Part shown: positions 6,958 through 10,149 of the stretch, one piece after another
Numbering within the stretch: the stretch's first letter is position 1
Layout: the number at the start of each line of letters is the position of its first letter
Notes under the pieces: generated by a model
What the model was told of the DNA's origin: nothing
The model's input: only the letters and a program-made list of their open reading frames with translations
Databases searched by the model: none
NCBI GenBank assembly: GCA_002424525.1
Contig: DIKJ01000062.1
Location: 1-10,149 of the forward strand
From: Bacteroidales bacterium UBA5621
GTDB lineage: Bacteria > Bacteroidota > Bacteroidia > Bacteroidales > VadinHA17
DNA length: 10,149 bases
Direction of reading: 5' to 3'
Translations under genes and position numbers: made by a program

Positions 6958-8115
6958 ATGAAAGATTTCGAATTTTACAATCCGGTAAGGGTCTTTTTCG
7001 GAAAAGACCAGATTTCAAAAATCGTTCCCCACATACCCAAAGATGTTAATATTATGCTGTTATACGGCGGGGGAAGCATCTTCAGGAACGGGGTTTACGA
7101 CAGGCTTAAAGAGGTGCTGAAGAACTTCAAAGTGATTGAATTCGGGGGCATTGAGCCTAACCCTTCGTACGAAACCTGCATGAAAGCCGTGGAAATAATC
7201 AAGGCTGAAGATGTCGGTTTTCTACTTGCGGCAGGTGGCGGGTCGGTGATCGATGCCACCAAGTTCATCGCGGCGGCGGCCCGTTATACAATGGGCGATC
7301 CCTGGAATATACTGGCAAAGAAAGGACCCGTTATGGGTGCCCTGCCTTTCGGTTCCATCCTCACCCTTCCCGCAACCGGAAGCGAGATGAACAGGAACTC
7401 TGTTATCAGCCGCAGGTCAACAGGAGAAAAGCTTGCTTTCGGATCGGTTCACACCTTCCCTCGTTTTTCAGTCCTTTCTCCTGAAGCTGCAGGCACCCTG
7501 CCAAAAACCCAGGTTGCAAACGGAATAGTTGATGCTTTTGTCCATGTTCTTGAACAATATCTTACTTTTCCGGTTAACGCACCCCTCCAGGACCGGTTTG
7601 CTGAATCGATACTAATAACGCTTATTGAAGAGGGACCAAAAGCATATGCCAATCCTGCTGACTATGATGCTATGTCAAACCTGATGTGGAGCGCTACCAT
7701 GTCCCTTAACGGGCTGATAGGATGCGGTGTGCCGGGCGACTGGTCGGTACACTCCATTGGTCATGAACTGACGGCGTTCCACGGTATTGATCATGCCAGA
7801 AGCCTTGCCATTGTTCAGCCGGGTCTGTGGAAAGCTTTACGGGAAGAGAAGAAAGGGAAGCTTCTTCAGTACGGAGCCAGGGTATGGAACATAACAAACG
7901 GCACTGAAGATGAAAAAATTGATGCCACCATAGCAAAGACCGTTGATTTCTTTGAATCGCTTGGTATTAAAACCCGCCTCAGCGATTATAACGTCGGACC
8001 AGAGACTATTGATAAGATTGTAGCGAGGTTCGAAAACAGGAAGTGGCTCGATCTGGGCGACAGGGGCCTGACGACTCCTGAAATTACCAGGAAAGCCCTT
8101 GAGTATCAGTTATAA
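6958..8115 (+). CDS. yqhD: YqhD-type NADPH-dependent alcohol/aldehyde dehydrogenase (iron-containing ADH superfamily)
   Basis: This 385-residue protein matches Escherichia coli YqhD almost along its length, including FGGIEPNP, YET, GGGSVIDATKFIAAA, LTLPATGSE, QVANGIVDAFVH and LLQYGARVWNIT. The four metal ligands fall two residues before those of YqhD: Asp192, His196, His265 and His279. The GGGS at 37-40 matches the YqhD segment linked to NADPH preference. YqhD reduces a wide range of short-chain and toxic aldehydes (for example lipid-peroxidation products) to alcohols and is cytosolic; the same role is inferred here. Related proteins are often called butanol dehydrogenases in anaerobes, so a fermentative role is the main alternative. 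No signal peptide is present. The ATG at 6958 begins directly with the family N-terminus (MKDFEFYNPVRVFFGK). It stands alone 75 bp after the S9 gene and converges on ettA. Confidence 0.93.
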   Translation: MKDFEFYNPVRVFFGKDQISKIVPHIPKDVNIMLLYGGGSIFRNGVYDRLKEVLKNFKVIEFGGIEPNPSYETCMKAVEIIKAEDVGFLLAAGGGSVIDATKFIAAAARYTMGDPWNILAKKGPVMGALPFGSILTLPATGSEMNRNSVISRRSTGEKLAFGSVHTFPRFSVLSPEAAGTLPKTQVANGIVDAFVHVLEQYLTFPVNAPLQDRFAESILITLIEEGPKAYANPADYDAMSNLMWSATMSLNGLIGCGVPGDWSVHSIGHELTAFHGIDHARSLAIVQPGLWKALREEKKGKLLQYGARVWNITNGTEDEKIDATIAKTVDFFESLGIKTRLSDYNVGPETIDKIVARFENRKWLDLGDRGLTTPEITRKALEYQL

Positions 8116-8116
8116 T

Positions 8117-8275
8117 TGCCTCCGGCACCGGGATTATACAGATGTTCATAGAGCGGTTATCGTCTGACAGGAAAGCCGACTGTATGTGAATGCGGGTACC
8201 GTCGGGACTGAAGGTGGGATGAGGATGATCGGCGGCGGAGCGGGGCTCCCTGCCATCAGGCCAGTTTTTTATATT
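8117..8275 (-). pseudogene. C-terminal remnant of a PD40/TolB-like beta-propeller protein
   Basis: The minus-strand frame is open across the gap between the dehydrogenase and ettA stops. It reads IKNWPDGREP, then DHPHPTFSPDGTRI, then a segment ending NICIIPVPEA. The HPHPTFSPDG block is the hallmark of a PD40/TolB-like propeller blade, of the kind also seen in oligogalacturonate lyase-like proteins. There is no start codon, and an in-frame stop lies just upstream at 8276-8278 inside the end of ettA. At the other side the frame runs on into the dehydrogenase 3' end and stops at 8084-8086, so the native stop also appears lost. I read it as roughly the last 50 residues of a gene whose front was deleted up to the ettA stop. 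The family assignment rests on motif reading only. It overlaps the last codons of ettA by 20 bases. Confidence 0.6.
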
Positions 8276-9938
8276 TTATCCTGACCGGTGTGGTGTCCGC
8301 AACCCTCTTTTTATAGTTCTCCTCATACTCCGAATAGGCTCCCTCGAACCACATCACTTTCGAATCACCCTCGAAAGCCAGCATGTGTGTTGCCACACGG
8401 TCGAGGAACCAACGGTCGTGGGATATTATCACCGCACAGCCTGCGAAGTTCTCGAGTCCCTCCTCCAGAGCACGCAGGGTATTGACGTCGATGTCGTTGG
8501 TGGGTTCGTCGAGAAGCAGTACGTTGGCTCCCGACTTGAGAGTAAGGGCAAGGTGGAGCCTGTTCCTTTCGCCGCCTGACAACACGCCGCATTTCTTCTC
8601 CTGGTCGGCGCCTGTAAAGTTGAACCTCGATACATAGGCCCGTGCGTTCATCATCCTGTTTCCCACCATGATATCGTTCTGGCCGCCTGAGATGACCTCA
8701 TAGACTGTTTTTTCAGGATCAATGGCGGCATGTGACTGATCCACATATCCGAGAACCACTGTTTCACCTATCTGAAAATCTCCTTTGGTGGGCTTCTCCT
8801 GGCCCATTATCATCCTGAAGAGAGTAGTTTTTCCTGCTCCGTTCGGACCAATAACCCCCACTATTCCATTTGGCGGCAGCCTGAATTCAAGATTTTCGAA
8901 AAGAAGCTTGTCGCCGAAAGACTTGGCGACATTCGATGCTGCAATTACTTTGTCTCCAAGGCGCGGGCCGTTTGGGATGAAGATCTCGAGCTTCTCCTCT
9001 TTTGCCTTCACATCCTGGTTCAGCAGGTTCTCGTAGGCCCCAAGCCTGGCTTTTGATTTGGCTTGGCGGGCTTTTGGCGACATGCGCACCCATTCGAGCT
9101 CCCTTTCAAGTATCTTTCGTCTTTTAACATTACCCTTTTCCTCTACCTCCAGACGTCTGGCTTTCTGTTCGAGCCACGAGGAGTAGTTCCCTTTCCACGG
9201 GATGCCCTCTCCCCTGTCGAGCTCGAGTATCCATCCTGCTACATTGTCGAGGAAATACCTGTCGTGTGTTATGCAGATAACCGTGCCCTTGTATTGCCTG
9301 AGCGTGGTTTCAAGCCATTGCACCGATTCGGCATCAAGGTGGTTTGTCGGCTCATCAAGAAGCAGTACATCGGGTTGCCGCAGAAGAAGCCTGCAAAGAG
9401 CCACACGCCTCCGCTCACCGCCCGACAAAATGTTTACAGGAGAATCGGCTTCGGGGCATCTGAGCGCATCCATAGCTCTTTCTATCCTGTGATCGATGTT
9501 CCATCCGTCGTGATAATCGATTTTTTCCTGAAGAAGAGCCTGCCTGTCCATAAGCTCCTGCATCCTGTCGGGATTTTCGTAAACCTCAGGATCGCCGAAG
9601 CTGTTGTTGATAGTTTCATACTCCTTAAGGATATCCATTATCTCATGCACACCCTCCTCCACGATCTCCCGTACTGTCCGGGTCTCGTTAAGAAGAGGGT
9701 CCTGGGGAAGATGTCCGGTTGTATATCCCGGCAGAAAGGTAACCTCACCCTGGTACTCCTTCTCAACACCTGCTATTATCTTCAGAAGTGTTGATTTGCC
9801 GGATCCGTTAAGTCCTATTATACCTATTTTAGCTCCCAGAAAGAATGACAGGGAGATATCCTTAAGCACCTGGCGGTGCGGGGGAAATATCTTCCCCACG
9901 CGGTACATCGAAAAGATTATTTTGTTGTCTTCTGCCAT
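8256..9938 (-). CDS. ettA: energy-dependent translational throttle protein EttA (ABC-F ATPase)
   Basis: This 560-residue soluble ABC-F protein has two ABC cassettes and no membrane segments. Cassette 1 has Walker A GLNGSGKST (42-50), signature LSGGE (171-175) and Walker B LLLDEPTNHLD (192-202, catalytic Glu195). Cassette 2 has GPNGAGKTT (364-372), LSGGE (453-457) and LLLDEPTNDID (474-484, Glu478). Between them is the charged interdomain linker (about 255-310, WVRMSPKARQAKSKAR) that reaches the P-site tRNA in EttA. Residues about 95-140 form the arm inserted in cassette 1. Length and the RIKYKKL C-terminus are typical of EttA. In E. coli EttA binds the ribosomal E site and gates the first elongation step according to the ATP/ADP ratio. 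Both catalytic Glu are present, so it should be active. It appears monocistronic: a terminator-like hairpin lies upstream and its 3' end faces the dehydrogenase. Confidence 0.95.
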   Translation of the reverse strand: MAEDNKIIFSMYRVGKIFPPHRQVLKDISLSFFLGAKIGIIGLNGSGKSTLLKIIAGVEKEYQGEVTFLPGYTTGHLPQDPLLNETRTVREIVEEGVHEIMDILKEYETINNSFGDPEVYENPDRMQELMDRQALLQEKIDYHDGWNIDHRIERAMDALRCPEADSPVNILSGGERRRVALCRLLLRQPDVLLLDEPTNHLDAESVQWLETTLRQYKGTVICITHDRYFLDNVAGWILELDRGEGIPWKGNYSSWLEQKARRLEVEEKGNVKRRKILERELEWVRMSPKARQAKSKARLGAYENLLNQDVKAKEEKLEIFIPNGPRLGDKVIAASNVAKSFGDKLLFENLEFRLPPNGIVGVIGPNGAGKTTLFRMIMGQEKPTKGDFQIGETVVLGYVDQSHAAIDPEKTVYEVISGGQNDIMVGNRMMNARAYVSRFNFTGADQEKKCGVLSGGERNRLHLALTLKSGANVLLLDEPTNDIDVNTLRALEEGLENFAGCAVIISHDRWFLDRVATHMLAFEGDSKVMWFEGAYSEYEENYKKRVADTTPVRIKYKKLA

Positions 9939-9943
9939 TTTTT

Positions 9944-9947
9944 CTCC
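9944..9947 (-). promoter_or_regulatory. Shine-Dalgarno sequence of ettA
   Basis: Read on the minus strand, GGAG is followed by five A and then the ATG, a canonical spacing. None of the other starts in the window has such a clear match, which supports the choice of the ATG at 9936-9938. Confidence 0.6.
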
Positions 9948-9957
9948 GATTTTTTCA

Positions 9958-9988
9958 CAATGTAAAAATTAGAATCCTGCCATTCAAA
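9958..9988 (-). promoter_or_regulatory. possible ettA promoter
   Basis: On the minus strand TTTG (9985-9988) is followed after 21 bases by TACATTG (9958-9964), one base short of the Bacteroidota -7 consensus TAnnTTTG. The spacing suits a -33/-7 pair and would give a leader of about 15-20 bases carrying the GGAG ribosome site. It is an imperfect match and therefore only a candidate. Confidence 0.25.
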
Positions 9989-9991
9989 TAA

Positions 9992-10083
9992 ATCGGGGAA
10001 AAAATATACAGACGGGTCTGAGACCCGTCTGTACTATATCGGAGAAAAGATATGATGCCGGATCCGAGGCCCGTCTCTTACTG
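9992..10083. repeat. two tandem 46-bp palindrome-containing units
   Basis: Bases 9992-10037 and 10038-10083 align at an offset of exactly 46. Over the first 41 positions I count 31 matches without a gap. Each unit begins ATCGG[GA]G followed by an A-rich stretch, and then has a core of the form GNCGGNTCNGAGNCCCGTCT. In the first unit the core is a perfect palindrome; in the second several changes have broken the pairing. The second unit runs over the stop codon of the partial minus-strand gene. The leading motif also appears inverted just before the ettA start (minus strand, about 9952-9937). This could be a local copy of a dispersed intergenic palindrome family, but only one genomic site is visible here. 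Confidence 0.6.
9999..10033 (-). terminator. intrinsic terminator-like hairpin for the gene entering from the right edge
   Basis: TACAGACGGGTC and GACCCGTCTGTA are perfect inverted arms of twelve bases around TGA (10007-10033). On the minus strand the stem is followed by ATA and then six T (10004-9999), the arrangement of an intrinsic terminator. It lies about 45 bases beyond the stop of the partial minus-strand gene and before ettA, so it would separate the two transcripts. It coincides with the first unit of the tandem repeat. Confidence 0.5.
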
Positions 10084-10149
10084 CCGCCTTTCGAACAGTT
10101 TTATGGTTTCGTCCTGCAGGAGAACCCAGAGGGAATAGACCCCTTTAAG
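10078..10149 (-). CDS. C-terminal end of an unidentified gene (partial)
   Basis: The minus-strand frame from the window edge gives 23 residues, LKGVYSLWVLL then QDETIKLFERRQ, and a TAA at 10080-10078. The natural-looking amphipathic end and the terminator-like hairpin just downstream suggest the end of a real gene that continues beyond the window. No family can be named from so few residues. The stop codon lies inside the second 46-bp repeat unit, so the final one or two residues may derive from that repeat. Confidence 0.4.
   Translation of the reverse strand, partial: LKGVYSLWVLLQDETIKLFERRQ

Noticed and set aside
8151..8257. Minus-strand 35-codon frame whose ATG overlaps the ettA stop (TGATG)
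   Set aside because: It looks like translational coupling, but the product is Pro-rich nonsense and the propeller frame on the same strand explains the base pattern better.
9063..9794. Open plus-strand frame of 243 codons opposite ettA
   Set aside because: It is the antisense of conserved ABC-F motifs, with no plausible domains and no start signal.

Overview
The window looks like an ordinary chromosomal stretch from a member of the Bacteroidota, probably an environmental Bacteroidales-type lineage. The evidence is indirect. Three predicted lipoproteins, a Sec-exported S9 peptidase whose mature form would start with Gln, and a DUF5009/HGSNAT-like membrane acetyltransferase are all family types common in that phylum. 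Most starts lack a Shine-Dalgarno sequence, and a few TAnnTTTG-like -7 boxes lie in intergenic DNA. No phage, transposon, CRISPR array, rRNA or tRNA was seen.

Layout from left to right. Positions 1-271 hold no gene I can support. An NlpC/P60 lipoprotein (272-829, +) converges on a small Cys-containing lipoprotein of unknown function (858-1127, -), with a strong hairpin in the 28-bp gap. A 181-bp divergent intergenic region follows. Next are a lipoprotein form of M24 aminopeptidase P (1309-2802, +) with its own intrinsic terminator, a DUF5009/HGSNAT-like membrane acetyltransferase (2914-4032, +), and 39 bp later an exported S9 serine peptidase (4072-6882, +). A YqhD-type metal-dependent alcohol/aldehyde dehydrogenase (6958-8115, +) comes next. 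It converges on ettA, an ABC-F translation factor (8256-9938, -). The 140 bp between these two stop codons is not empty: on the minus strand it encodes the decayed C-terminus of a PD40/TolB-like beta-propeller protein. Upstream of ettA lies a tandem pair of 46-bp palindromic units, the first of which also looks like an intrinsic terminator, and then the last 23 codons of an unidentified minus-strand gene (10078-10149).

How the genes may work together. The M24 lipoprotein and the S9 peptidase both belong to families with proline-directed peptidases and are both predicted to sit outside the inner membrane, so together they could trim peptides in the cell envelope. The acetyltransferase between them may share a transcript with the S9 gene. 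The NlpC/P60 protein is likely a murein peptidase. EttA and the YqhD-like enzyme are housekeeping or stress functions. I see no coherent, previously undescribed multi-gene system. The points most worth a second look are the propeller remnant, the tandem palindromic units upstream of ettA, and a terminator-like hairpin on the antisense strand inside the S9 gene.
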